Assembly (NCBI RefSeq): GCF_900167945.1
Contig: NZ_FUZA01000003.1
Span: 434,001-498,000, forward strand
DNA length: 64,000 bases
Direction: 5' to 3'
DNA from: Dyadobacter psychrophilus
Lineage (GTDB): Bacteria > Bacteroidota > Bacteroidia > Cytophagales > Spirosomataceae
Below the pieces are notes generated by a model, which saw nothing but the letters and a program-made list of their open reading frames with translations, was not told the DNA's origin and did no database searches. Position 1 is the stretch's first letter. Each line of letters starts with the position of its first letter. A program made the translations under genes and the position numbers. Positions 8,394-17,037 of the stretch are shown piece by piece.

Positions 8394-9503
8394 ATGTCAC
8401 GTCAATTGTTTGCCGAAACCGTTTTCACCGGTCAGGAAATTTTAAGAAATCAGTTAATCCAGGTCATAGAAGGACGAATTGCCGGGATGGAATATGCAGA
8501 GCCAGACCCAGCCGTCACACGCTTAACCAATCTTGCGCCAGGCCTTTTTGACAGTCATATCAACGGCGGCGAGCAGTTTTATTTCACTGAGCGCGCCGAC
8601 GAAGAAACCATTGACGACATTTATCAGGCAAGCCTTAAAACCGGCACTGCCTATGTACTTCCGACGCTTATAACGTCGCCGCAAGAAAATATTTTGAAAG
8701 GAATTGAAGCGACCCGTAATTATATCGCCAACAACCCGCAATCCGGCGTTTTAGGAATGCATTTGGAGGGGCCTTTTCTCAATCCCATTAAAAGAGGCGC
8801 ACATTTAACAGCATATGTTCGCAAACCAACAGACGCCGATCTGGAAGAAATCATTCGTTACGGAAAGGACATAATCAAGCTCATTACCATTGCGCCGGAA
8901 ATGTTTACAACTGAGCAGATCCAAATGCTGCTGGAATCAGGCATAACCGTTTCCGCAGGCCATTCCAACGCAACATACGAGGAAGCGACGGCCGCCTTTG
9001 CGCAGGGAATCCAGCTGGTAACGCATTTATACAATGCCATGTCAGCATTCGGACATCGTGCACCTGGTTTGGTTGGCGCCACATTTGACAATGAGTCTGT
9101 TTACGCGCCATTGATTATTGACGGTGTTCACTGTGATTTCGGAGCTGCCAGCGTGGCTTATAAAATCAAAAAAGACAAGCTGTTCCTGATTTCGGACGCA
9201 TTGTTTTTAGGAGAAAAAGTAACGGAATTCAAATGGGGTGAATTTGATGCATATTTAAAAGACGGTCGTTATACAAATTCCGATGGGAATCTGGCGGGAG
9301 CAACGATTTCACTACCGGATGCAGTCCGTAACGCGGTAAATATAGTCGGCATTCCCTTGCAAGAGGCGATTGAAATGGCAACAATCAGGCCCGCAAAAGC
9401 ATTGGGACTGGAAAAACAAATCGGCAGCATTGCCATCGGTTATCCCGCAACATTCACCACATTTGATGATAATCTCGAAAATTTTTCGGTGCTGAAAATG
9501 TAA
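8394..9503 (+). CDS. nagA: N-acetylglucosamine-6-phosphate deacetylase
   Basis: A 369-residue amidohydrolase that deacetylates GlcNAc-6-phosphate to GlcN-6-phosphate for amino-sugar catabolism and cell-wall recycling. Landmarks in order: GLFDSHINGG, GMHLEGPFLNP (metal-ligand Glu), SAGHSNATYEEA, THLYNAMSAFGHRAPG and LISDA (catalytic Asp). I use the ATG at 8394; a TTG at 8358 would add 12 residues of poor quality. A NagB-type deaminase that would take the next step is far away at 50270-51004. Its stop abuts the stop of the convergent radical SAM gene with no spacer. Confidence 0.93.
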   Translation: MSRQLFAETVFTGQEILRNQLIQVIEGRIAGMEYAEPDPAVTRLTNLAPGLFDSHINGGEQFYFTERADEETIDDIYQASLKTGTAYVLPTLITSPQENILKGIEATRNYIANNPQSGVLGMHLEGPFLNPIKRGAHLTAYVRKPTDADLEEIIRYGKDIIKLITIAPEMFTTEQIQMLLESGITVSAGHSNATYEEATAAFAQGIQLVTHLYNAMSAFGHRAPGLVGATFDNESVYAPLIIDGVHCDFGAASVAYKIKKDKLFLISDALFLGEKVTEFKWGEFDAYLKDGRYTNSDGNLAGATISLPDAVRNAVNIVGIPLQEAIEMATIRPAKALGLEKQIGSIAIGYPATFTTFDDNLENFSVLKM

Positions 9504-11702
9504 TTATAAAACCAGCATTCCGCCTGTACGAAGCTGCGTCCAGGTCATGGAAGTCATAAAAGTTTCGAAGCTGCCCAATCCGGCGGCTTCGAAATCATTT
9601 CTTAATTTCTCCAAGGGATAGGCTTCTGCATTGGAAGACAGCAGCTTAGGCATAACTTCTACGAGCCACTCACCTACTGCGACTTCGGTCTCAACAGCCC
9701 ACTCTTTTTTCTTATTATAGAAAACCAATTCCGCGATTTCGTAAACCTTTTTGCCCTTCTTCTCTTCAAAAACAGACATTTCCGGCAAACTGCCCAGCCA
9801 GGTCACAATTGCATTCTGCCTATTCGCCAGGTCCGGCAATTCGCTAATGCTTTTTTCAATATAATTCGGCGGAATCGAAGTCGGCGGCACTTTGAAATCG
9901 AACCATCTTGAATGCGGAAAATCGAGGCAAACACCGTGCATATAATTAAATAGCGACTTCCGTAAACCCTCCGCAAAAAGATCATGATTAGCGCCCGTCG
10001 GGTCCTGATGTTCCAGATCATTATTTGCAAAATCGCCCATATGAGGCCCAATCCGCATTACATCAAATTCCTCAGGATGCAAGCCAACAGGACTATGCGC
10101 AGTCATGGCAAACCGATGCCAAAATCCGGATTGCACGATCCCGGCCTGAAACAACTGCCGCACCATTTCCAGCGAGTCAATCGTTTCCTGCGCCGTTTGC
10201 GTAGGAAAACCATACATCAGATACGCATGCACCATAATGCCCGCCTGCGTGAAAGCATCCGCAACGCGCGCGACCTGCGCAACGGTCACACCCTTTTTCA
10301 TACGCTCCAAAAGCCGGTCAGAAGCCACTTCCAGTCCGCCCGAAATGGCGATGCAGCCGGAAGCTTTTAACAACAGGCAAAGATCGTGCGTGAAGTTCTT
10401 TTCAAAACGAATGTTGGTCCACCAGACAACCGTGAGTTTTCGTCTGATGATTTCAAGTGCGAGATCCCTAAGCAATGCTGGCGGCGCTGCTTCGTCTACA
10501 AAATGGAACCCGTTTTGCTGCGTTTGTGCAATTATTTCTTCTATGCGATCACAAAGCAAAGCAGCCGTCATTGGCTCATATCGTCTAATATAATCCAGAG
10601 AAATATCGCAAAACGAGCATTTGCCCCAGTAGCAACCGTGCGCCAATGTCAGTTTATTCCACCGGCCATCGCTCCACAAGCGATGCATGGGATTGACAAT
10701 TTCAATAACCGACAAGTAATCATGCAACGGCAAATCGCTGTAATCCGGCGTGCCCGTATCGCGCTGCGGCACATCCTTTTCCTTTGCACCGTTGTGATAA
10801 ATTACTTCATCATTAACCCGGCAATAAACACGTTTGAGCTGCGTAATTTCTCTTTCTCCATCCAGATATTTCAAAAGCGAAAGCAACGGCGCTTCTCCGT
10901 CATCCAGACAAATAAAATCGATATAATTAAAGACCCTTGGCTCTTTTAGCGTGCGTAATTCCGTATTCGGGAAACCGCCGCCCATGACAATTTTAATGTT
11001 GGGATAATGCTTTTTCAAATACTGCCCGCACTTGAAGCCTCCATAAAGATTCCCCGGAAAAGGGACGGAAATGCAGACGATATCAGGTTGGTATTTTTCT
11101 ATTTTTTGCTCCAAAACATCTGTCAATGTTTTAGATAAAAGCGTGTCAGGAGCTTCCAAAGCAGCTTCCATTTCATCAAAACTCGTAGCCGACCTTCCTA
11201 ACCGCTCGGCATAACGGCTAAAACCAAAATGCGGGTCCACTGCTTCCTGGATCAAATCGCCGAGATCTTCGAGATATAATGTTGCAAAATGCCGCGCCTT
11301 ATCATGAATCCCCATTGTTCCAAAAGCCCAGTCCATATCTTCCAATTGCTGAAAGCGGCTGGCCTCCGGCAGGTAACTCCGGTCACAAATGCTGTGGGCT
11401 AATGTTGGATTGAGGTTTTTGAGAAATCGGATAACCGGATCAATGGTCGAGATGTAATCGTCTTTAAGCGAATAAATCCGGAAACTGTTTTCTGAAAGTT
11501 CAATATCCGAGTCATCGAGTTGCGCAAAAAGCGTCCGTAACCCCTTCGAAGAAAACAATTCCAAAATCACATCAATACCCAGGTCAGCTTGGTAAGATTC
11601 CCTTCCAAGCGTATTCAAAAACCCTTTCAAATAAGCCGTAGCAGGGTAAGGCGTATTAAGCTGAGTAAATGGCGGTGTGATGAAAAGCGTTTTCTGCTGC
11701 AA
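9504..11702 (-). CDS. Cobalamin-binding radical SAM protein
   Basis: A protein of about 732 residues with an N-terminal B12-binding-like Rossmann domain (IVCISVPFPGNLYGGF, VMGGGFPNTEL) and then a radical SAM core. The cluster motif CYWGKCSFC is C-x4-C-x2-C; the core also has FVDEAAPP, WWTNIRFEK and ISGGLEVASDRLL. Relatives methylate or rearrange unreactive carbons, but the substrate is unknown. No ATG starts the frame: TTG codons occur at 11741 and 11702. A TACCTTTG element lies between them (11732-11725), so the 11702 start is favoured. The gene stands alone, convergent with nagA. Confidence 0.85.
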   Translation of the reverse strand: MQQKTLFITPPFTQLNTPYPATAYLKGFLNTLGRESYQADLGIDVILELFSSKGLRTLFAQLDDSDIELSENSFRIYSLKDDYISTIDPVIRFLKNLNPTLAHSICDRSYLPEASRFQQLEDMDWAFGTMGIHDKARHFATLYLEDLGDLIQEAVDPHFGFSRYAERLGRSATSFDEMEAALEAPDTLLSKTLTDVLEQKIEKYQPDIVCISVPFPGNLYGGFKCGQYLKKHYPNIKIVMGGGFPNTELRTLKEPRVFNYIDFICLDDGEAPLLSLLKYLDGEREITQLKRVYCRVNDEVIYHNGAKEKDVPQRDTGTPDYSDLPLHDYLSVIEIVNPMHRLWSDGRWNKLTLAHGCYWGKCSFCDISLDYIRRYEPMTAALLCDRIEEIIAQTQQNGFHFVDEAAPPALLRDLALEIIRRKLTVVWWTNIRFEKNFTHDLCLLLKASGCIAISGGLEVASDRLLERMKKGVTVAQVARVADAFTQAGIMVHAYLMYGFPTQTAQETIDSLEMVRQLFQAGIVQSGFWHRFAMTAHSPVGLHPEEFDVMRIGPHMGDFANNDLEHQDPTGANHDLFAEGLRKSLFNYMHGVCLDFPHSRWFDFKVPPTSIPPNYIEKSISELPDLANRQNAIVTWLGSLPEMSVFEEKKGKKVYEIAELVFYNKKKEWAVETEVAVGEWLVEVMPKLLSSNAEAYPLEKLRNDFEAAGLGSFETFMTSMTWTQLRTGGMLVL

Positions 11703-11724
11703 GGTGACATGATATTTGTTGTTG

Positions 11725-11732
11725 CAAAGGTA
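11725..11732 (-). promoter_or_regulatory. -7 element TACCTTTG for the radical SAM gene
   Basis: The minus strand reads TACCTTTG, a full match to the Bacteroidota TAnnTTTG -7 element. The nearest upstream TTG is 23 bases away, a little far for the usual 19-21. Transcription would begin near 11718, upstream of the TTG at 11702 but downstream of the TTG at 11741. Confidence 0.5.
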
Positions 11733-11821
11733 CGACGCCAAGAGAAAAAGATCATCAACAAATTATAGTCCGATTGATGCGCATTCCAGTATCTTAAAGG
11801 TCTCAACTACTCACATTTCAC

Positions 11822-13222
11822 ATGCGTGCCGCTTTTCAGAGCTTATTTTCAGGACTTATATTATCACTGTTCGTAACTAGCAATTCCGCTCTTTTTGCGC
11901 AGAAAAATAAACTTTATCCACCATCAGCTTTCCCAGACCGCATTGTACTCGGCTACAAAGGCGCTCCGGCGACTTCGCAGGCCGTTAACTGGCGGACGGA
12001 CTCTACGGTTACCAAAGGAGTCGCAGCTATCCATGAAGCTGATCCGTCGCCGGATTTTGTTCCTAATGCTAAGATCGTGAATGCATTGACCCAACCGGTT
12101 AAACTGGATGGCAGGCAGGTGCATTACCATGAAGTGAACTTCACAGACCTTAAACCGTCAACGCAGTATGTTTACCGGGTTGGCGATGGGGAAAGTTGGA
12201 GTGAATGGTTTCACTTTACAACTGCTTCCGACAAAAATGAGCCGGTTTCCTTCCTATATTTTGGTGATGCGCAAAATGATGTCCGTTCGCTCTGGTCACG
12301 CGCCATTCGCAGTGCTTACTCAACATTGCCAAAAGCCAATTTCATGATACACGCGGGAGATCTCATCAACCGTTCCAATAACGACTACGAATGGGGTGAA
12401 TGGTTTGAAGCAGGCGGCTGGATCAACGGTATGATTCCGAACCTGTCGACACCCGGAAATCATGAATATTTCAAAGACACCGACAACGATTTGAAGGTTT
12501 CCATGCATTGGCGGCCGCAATTCGCATTACCCGAAAATGGCCCGGAAGGGCTAACTGAAACAGCTTATTACATTGATTACCAAAACAACAGATTCATTTT
12601 TCTTAACTCCGAGGAAGCCGATAACAGCATTCGGGCAATGAAACGACAGGCTGAATGGTTTGAAGATGCGATAAAAGATAACCCAAACCGCTGGACGATC
12701 GTCGTACATCATCATCCGGTTTATTCCACAAAGCAGGGCCGCAGCAACGATCGGTGGCGCAGGACAATGGAGCCGCTTTACAAAAAATACAATGTGGACA
12801 TTGTGCTGCAAGGACATGACCATTCTTACGGGCGCGGCCTTAATATGCCCACTGGTGAAAGTAGAAAATCACCGGATGGCCCCATTTATGTGGTTTCAGT
12901 GAGTGGCCCGAAAATGTATGATATCGGCTTGCAAGACTGGATGGATCGCGCGGGCTCAAACACGCAGTTGTATCAGGTTATCACCGTCGATCCTGCAAAG
13001 CTCGCATTCAAAGCTTTCACCGTTAATGGCGATTTGTACGATTCGTTTGAGCTGAATAAAGACATTAATGGCAAAAATACATTGGTCGAATTGGAGGGCA
13101 CGCTGCAAATGAAGGAAAGACTGGAACTGCCAGAACGTTACCTCAAAACATTCAAGGAAGCTGATTTAAAGCAATATAATGAGCGTTTTCAAGAATATAA
13201 AAAGAGAAAGGGGCTGAAATAG
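11822..13222 (+). CDS. Exported purple acid phosphatase-like metallophosphoesterase
   Basis: A 466-residue exported phosphoesterase. A signal peptide (about residues 1-26, ending SNSALFAQ) is followed by a fibronectin-III-like domain (RIVLGYKGAPATSQAVNW) as in purple acid phosphatases. The metallophosphatase core has FGDAQ, HAGDLIN, TPGNHEY, VVHHHPVYS and LQGHDHSYGRG, giving the dimetal ligands. The usual GDxxY tyrosine is replaced (GDLIN), so the colour-giving iron-tyrosinate may be missing. It would release phosphate from organic esters in the periplasm. It is convergent with the 13228-16215 gene. Confidence 0.88.
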   Translation: MRAAFQSLFSGLILSLFVTSNSALFAQKNKLYPPSAFPDRIVLGYKGAPATSQAVNWRTDSTVTKGVAAIHEADPSPDFVPNAKIVNALTQPVKLDGRQVHYHEVNFTDLKPSTQYVYRVGDGESWSEWFHFTTASDKNEPVSFLYFGDAQNDVRSLWSRAIRSAYSTLPKANFMIHAGDLINRSNNDYEWGEWFEAGGWINGMIPNLSTPGNHEYFKDTDNDLKVSMHWRPQFALPENGPEGLTETAYYIDYQNNRFIFLNSEEADNSIRAMKRQAEWFEDAIKDNPNRWTIVVHHHPVYSTKQGRSNDRWRRTMEPLYKKYNVDIVLQGHDHSYGRGLNMPTGESRKSPDGPIYVVSVSGPKMYDIGLQDWMDRAGSNTQLYQVITVDPAKLAFKAFTVNGDLYDSFELNKDINGKNTLVELEGTLQMKERLELPERYLKTFKEADLKQYNERFQEYKKRKGLK

Positions 13223-13229
13223 CGCCCCT
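13209..13229. terminator. Hairpin between convergent genes
   Basis: AGGGGC (13209-13214) pairs with GCCCCT (13224-13229) around a 9-base loop that contains the stop of the phosphatase gene. T-rich sequence follows on both strands (TTTGATTTTT on plus, TTTCTCTTTTT on minus), so it could act as a bidirectional terminator. The stem is short. Confidence 0.5.
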
Positions 13230-16215
13230 ATTTGATTTTTACACTATATAAAGCAGTTCTCCCGGTTATAAAAAGCGTTTGATTATCCGTTCCTCCGAAG
13301 ACAATCGTTGTGGGGCGTTCAGGAACAATAATGTCACCAATAGGCTTACCGGTTTTGTCATAAATATAAATTTGCCCATCCGCAATGTAGACATTCCCTT
13401 CGTTATCAACTGCCGAACTGAATTCCCCCTTTTCCGCAAAGAGCTGAGGCTCTGATAAATGACCTTCCTTACCGACATTAAACCGCACGGTCCTTTTTAA
13501 ATATTCATCTGCACCGTACAGAACTTTTCCAGGAAAACCTTCCAGCAACGCATTGCTGCGCGCGAGATCGTACACGACAGGAATAACAGTAACCTCATCC
13601 GGTGCCAGCCAACATTCCTGAAATTTATTCGTACTAACCTTATTAAAATCACCGGAATCCCGCCTTCTATTGGACGGATTAAGCGTTTTATAAATGCTGC
13701 TAACACTTTCCAACGGCCGTTTTTTGAGCAACTGCATCGTTTCTTCGGGCTTTTCGGGATTCATAGCATACACCAATGTCCCAAAACCATTATTACCCCA
13801 GCCGCTGAAAGAAGTTCCGGCAGCGTCGGGCGGATTTGGGAACGTTTCGGGATGACCATTAATAAGATAACCTGCTTTCGGCACATATTTGAAAACCACC
13901 AATAAATTATCCTTCGTATCACAGCCTAATGAAAGCGGCTCCCAGGGAAAATCAGCGATAAGGCTCAATGCCTGCGTTTCAACAGACCATTTGTAAATTC
14001 TTCGCGCCCGCGATTCGCTGAAATAAACATTCCCTTTGCTATCCCGGCAAATTCCATCTGCAAACTCAAACCCTTTGGCCAGTTCCACCACTTTGCCAAT
14101 TTCAGATTTAACAACATTTGCCTGAGAGTCTCCCTTAATAACCAACCTGTTAAACTCCCAAGGGCGCACCTCGAAATTAGATTTCACATCAAATAGAGGG
14201 ACGGTTGAAGGAAATTTAGTCTGGCTATAATTATGCACATTCAGGAATTCTATATTCTTATTGTTCCAGGATCTAATTGAATATGGATAAGGTGTTTTCA
14301 CCCGGATTACGCGGAACATATAAAGATTTGCAAAAGTCATATCCGCGCAATCCTGCAATTCAAATGGCTGGCATTCAGAACTTTCCTTACTTTCTTCTTC
14401 TAACTGCAATGCGTAGACTTTCCAGTTGGACACCTTATTGAACCGAACTTCATTGCGCATGTGATGTTCAATGGACATTGCGTAAATTTTTCCAGGCGTT
14501 GCAGTGTTGGAAACATAAGTGCCCGAAGTCGCGTAAGTGTTTGCAGACCAGATGTTTTTAAAAGTCCCTCCCCCGCCATTAGTAATCCAAAGACTCCAAT
14601 ATTGCGTGTCCCAAAGCGACTCATCCTGGTGGGCATTCTGCTGAGGCGCAGACTGCGGTTTCTTTGTGTTAATCGTTCCATGCCCACCGATAAATTTCAC
14701 ATCATTCAAATAAGAATCCGCACCAGCCATCCATTTCACCCCAACTGCTCTCGTATTGCTGGCGCCGGTTGAAACGCCAATCCCGGTCATAATGTTCGCG
14801 CCGCCTTCTGACGATTCAATAATAGGTTTGGGCGGACCAAAACTGCCAAAGGCCTCCGTGTTGTCCTGAATGATGAATTGCGTAGCGATCGGATTCAAGC
14901 CTATCAAGACGGTTTTAGGTTTCATCCTGATGGTTTCAGTAACCCGATAATGGCCCTGCGGCACATATAAAATATCGTTTTTATCAATCGCGTCCTGAAT
15001 GGCCTTCGTATCGTCCGTAATGCCATCGCCTTTCGCTCCAAGCGCTTTCAGGTTCATCCATAACGCAATGACCGGAAAGTCCGGAATGTCCTTTTTGATT
15101 GTTTCAGGAAATGTTTTGAGCGGCGCCATTTCCAGATTGGTTTCTTGCACAGGCTTAGCAGTAAGATTCGCCATTTGCAGCCCGTGATTCAAATTTTTTA
15201 CTTTGTACAAAGTGCCCTCCCCTTTTATTTGTTTCCCACTTTCGCGAAAACTGGCCAGAAGCGGGACATTCTTGCAGTTCAAATTCCTGACACTGATCTG
15301 CGTATACGCATTGTTTTCATTGCTGACAATAAAAGCCGGCCCGCTAACATTTTCAAATTGGCTGTCCTCGATAAACAATTTTTCATAGAAATCGCGGTTC
15401 ATGTCAAACACCGTCGGAACATTCTTCACTGTCATCCGGACCATCGTTAAACCCGATTCCTGCGACTTGATAGCGGCCTTACGCTGGCCTTCAAAATACG
15501 TATCGACCATCATAAACTGCCAGCCGGGTGAAGGTTTGAACGTGTAAATGCCATACTCTCCACCGAAAAAGCGCACATCTTCCATTTCATTGCCCACATC
15601 AAACATGCCCGCTTTACCATTCCCTGTATGGATATCCACGTGTGAGACAAAGCTGTGCTGCGCAAAATGTGTCCTTAAAGCCACCGCAAACGGATTTCCC
15701 TCACCGATCTTTATGTCAACATTAGACAAAGCGCTATAAAATGTGCTGGCTCCCGCATCCGGAATCGGCTGACCGGGTTTCGGAATGGAGGAAGTAAACC
15801 AGAACATGTATTTCGCATGCCCTTTGTCCTGTGGATATTCCTCTTGAAAGCCAGGTGAATTGTCTGCCAATACAAATACAGGGCGCTTTTTGCCATAACC
15901 AATCACGCGAACCGCTGTTGGAATGTAAATGGTTTTGCTGATCTTATAAGTGCCTTCGGGGATAAAAATGATGCCAAAATTGAATTTCGTTTTTACTACA
16001 TCGATCGCCCGTTGCAGCTCGTCCGAAACGTCACTTTTACCATCGTTGGTGATCTTGAATTTTTCAGGTGTGAAGTATGTAGCATCTTCATCTTGAAGCC
16101 GTTGCTGATAAAATGATTTGCTTTCCTGAAATTTTTGAGCCGATTTCTTCTTTTGTGAAAAGGCGACATGCTGAACCAAAACAACCAGAATAAGTGCTAA
16201 TAAATGGTTATTCAT
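13228..16215 (-). CDS. Secreted double beta-helix protein with C-terminal beta-propeller
   Basis: A 995-residue exported protein. After a signal peptide (residues 1-20) there are two pectate-lyase-3-type beta-helix units. The first begins near residue 45 (TNDGKSDVSDELQRAID, PEGTYKIS). The second begins near residue 388 (LGAKGDGITDDTKAIQDAID, VPQGHYRV). From about residue 700 it changes to an SMP-30/NHL-like propeller (GFEFADGICRDSKGNVYFSES, AVDNEGNVYIADGQIYIYD). The helices suggest polysaccharide lyase or hydrolase activity; no catalytic residues can be assigned. It is last in an operon with a ThuA-like gene (10 bases upstream) and a CocE-like gene. Confidence 0.8.
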   Translation of the reverse strand: MNNHLLALILVVLVQHVAFSQKKKSAQKFQESKSFYQQRLQDEDATYFTPEKFKITNDGKSDVSDELQRAIDVVKTKFNFGIIFIPEGTYKISKTIYIPTAVRVIGYGKKRPVFVLADNSPGFQEEYPQDKGHAKYMFWFTSSIPKPGQPIPDAGASTFYSALSNVDIKIGEGNPFAVALRTHFAQHSFVSHVDIHTGNGKAGMFDVGNEMEDVRFFGGEYGIYTFKPSPGWQFMMVDTYFEGQRKAAIKSQESGLTMVRMTVKNVPTVFDMNRDFYEKLFIEDSQFENVSGPAFIVSNENNAYTQISVRNLNCKNVPLLASFRESGKQIKGEGTLYKVKNLNHGLQMANLTAKPVQETNLEMAPLKTFPETIKKDIPDFPVIALWMNLKALGAKGDGITDDTKAIQDAIDKNDILYVPQGHYRVTETIRMKPKTVLIGLNPIATQFIIQDNTEAFGSFGPPKPIIESSEGGANIMTGIGVSTGASNTRAVGVKWMAGADSYLNDVKFIGGHGTINTKKPQSAPQQNAHQDESLWDTQYWSLWITNGGGGTFKNIWSANTYATSGTYVSNTATPGKIYAMSIEHHMRNEVRFNKVSNWKVYALQLEEESKESSECQPFELQDCADMTFANLYMFRVIRVKTPYPYSIRSWNNKNIEFLNVHNYSQTKFPSTVPLFDVKSNFEVRPWEFNRLVIKGDSQANVVKSEIGKVVELAKGFEFADGICRDSKGNVYFSESRARRIYKWSVETQALSLIADFPWEPLSLGCDTKDNLLVVFKYVPKAGYLINGHPETFPNPPDAAGTSFSGWGNNGFGTLVYAMNPEKPEETMQLLKKRPLESVSSIYKTLNPSNRRRDSGDFNKVSTNKFQECWLAPDEVTVIPVVYDLARSNALLEGFPGKVLYGADEYLKRTVRFNVGKEGHLSEPQLFAEKGEFSSAVDNEGNVYIADGQIYIYDKTGKPIGDIIVPERPTTIVFGGTDNQTLFITGRTALYSVKIK

Positions 16216-16225
16216 ATGCTTGGGA

Positions 16226-17005
16226 TTATTTCTTTACAGCCCAGAAAATGGCGTTTTTGAAAACAGTTCTATACACATCACTTTCAAACAGAACCGGCGA
16301 ATGTCCCATGAAAATGTAAATATTCTTCGCCTTCATCTTCGGATTAGACCAAATTACGGGATGATCGCCCATTTTGACTTTGGAATCGGGTGAATAAGTG
16401 GATTCATCAACGCTTGCAACCACATCCACATTCGGTCGCGGGCTTTTATCATAAATGTACCATTCTTCTTTTTTGACCAAAAAAGACGCAGGAACGCCCT
16501 TCATAACGGGATGATCTTCCCTCTCAACATTCACAGTTCCCGCCGCAAAATCGCCGATATAATTTTTGTATCGAATCCCTCCCATAAAGTCCGAAAACCA
16601 AGGCCAGATTTTATAACCATCAAATTCCCCCAGTAATGTTGCATGATGAAACCCGATCCAGCCACCTTTTCCTTCATTAATGTATTTTTCAAAAGCCGCA
16701 GACGCTTCTGGTTTCCAGGCATAGGGAACATAATCCAGCTGAATAATCAGCTGATAATTAGCCAGATAAGCCTCATTGATCGGATCGGTTTTATCAATAT
16801 AATCAATGGCAAAATTCTCACTGCCAGCCAGTGAGTCCAGCCAAAGCTTCGCTCTTTTTGAATATTCAATGTGGTGCCCACCCGGCTCAGCCATCGCCAG
16901 GACTCTGAATTGCGGCTTTTGTGTTTGGGCCAATGTGACGTTACAAGCGCAGAAAAGTAAGCCCGCGAGCAGATAAGCGGGAAGTTTCCCGGTGAAAAGT
17001 TTCAT
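16226..17005 (-). CDS. Exported ThuA-like domain protein
   Basis: A 259-residue protein with a signal peptide (residues 1-26, ending NVTLAQ) and one ThuA-like domain, a class I glutamine-amidotransferase-like fold. Visible landmarks are FRVLAMAEPGGHH, YQLIIQLDYVPYAW, GKGGWIGFHHATLLG and NIYIFMGHSPVLF. ThuA-domain proteins are linked to trehalose and other sugar use, and many exported ones sit with glycan-degrading enzymes; a biochemical activity is not established. It is the middle gene of the operon, 32 bases after the CocE-like gene and 10 before the beta-helix gene. Confidence 0.85.
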   Translation of the reverse strand: MKLFTGKLPAYLLAGLLFCACNVTLAQTQKPQFRVLAMAEPGGHHIEYSKRAKLWLDSLAGSENFAIDYIDKTDPINEAYLANYQLIIQLDYVPYAWKPEASAAFEKYINEGKGGWIGFHHATLLGEFDGYKIWPWFSDFMGGIRYKNYIGDFAAGTVNVEREDHPVMKGVPASFLVKKEEWYIYDKSPRPNVDVVASVDESTYSPDSKVKMGDHPVIWSNPKMKAKNIYIFMGHSPVLFESDVYRTVFKNAIFWAVKK

Positions 17006-17037
17006 GATTTTCAGGTGTTTAGGAATTAAAACCGACC

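Noticed and set aside
10386-10949. 187-codon plus-strand ORF opposite the radical SAM gene
   Set aside because: It is the shadow of the radical SAM core; residues are Arg/Ile rich without domain pattern.
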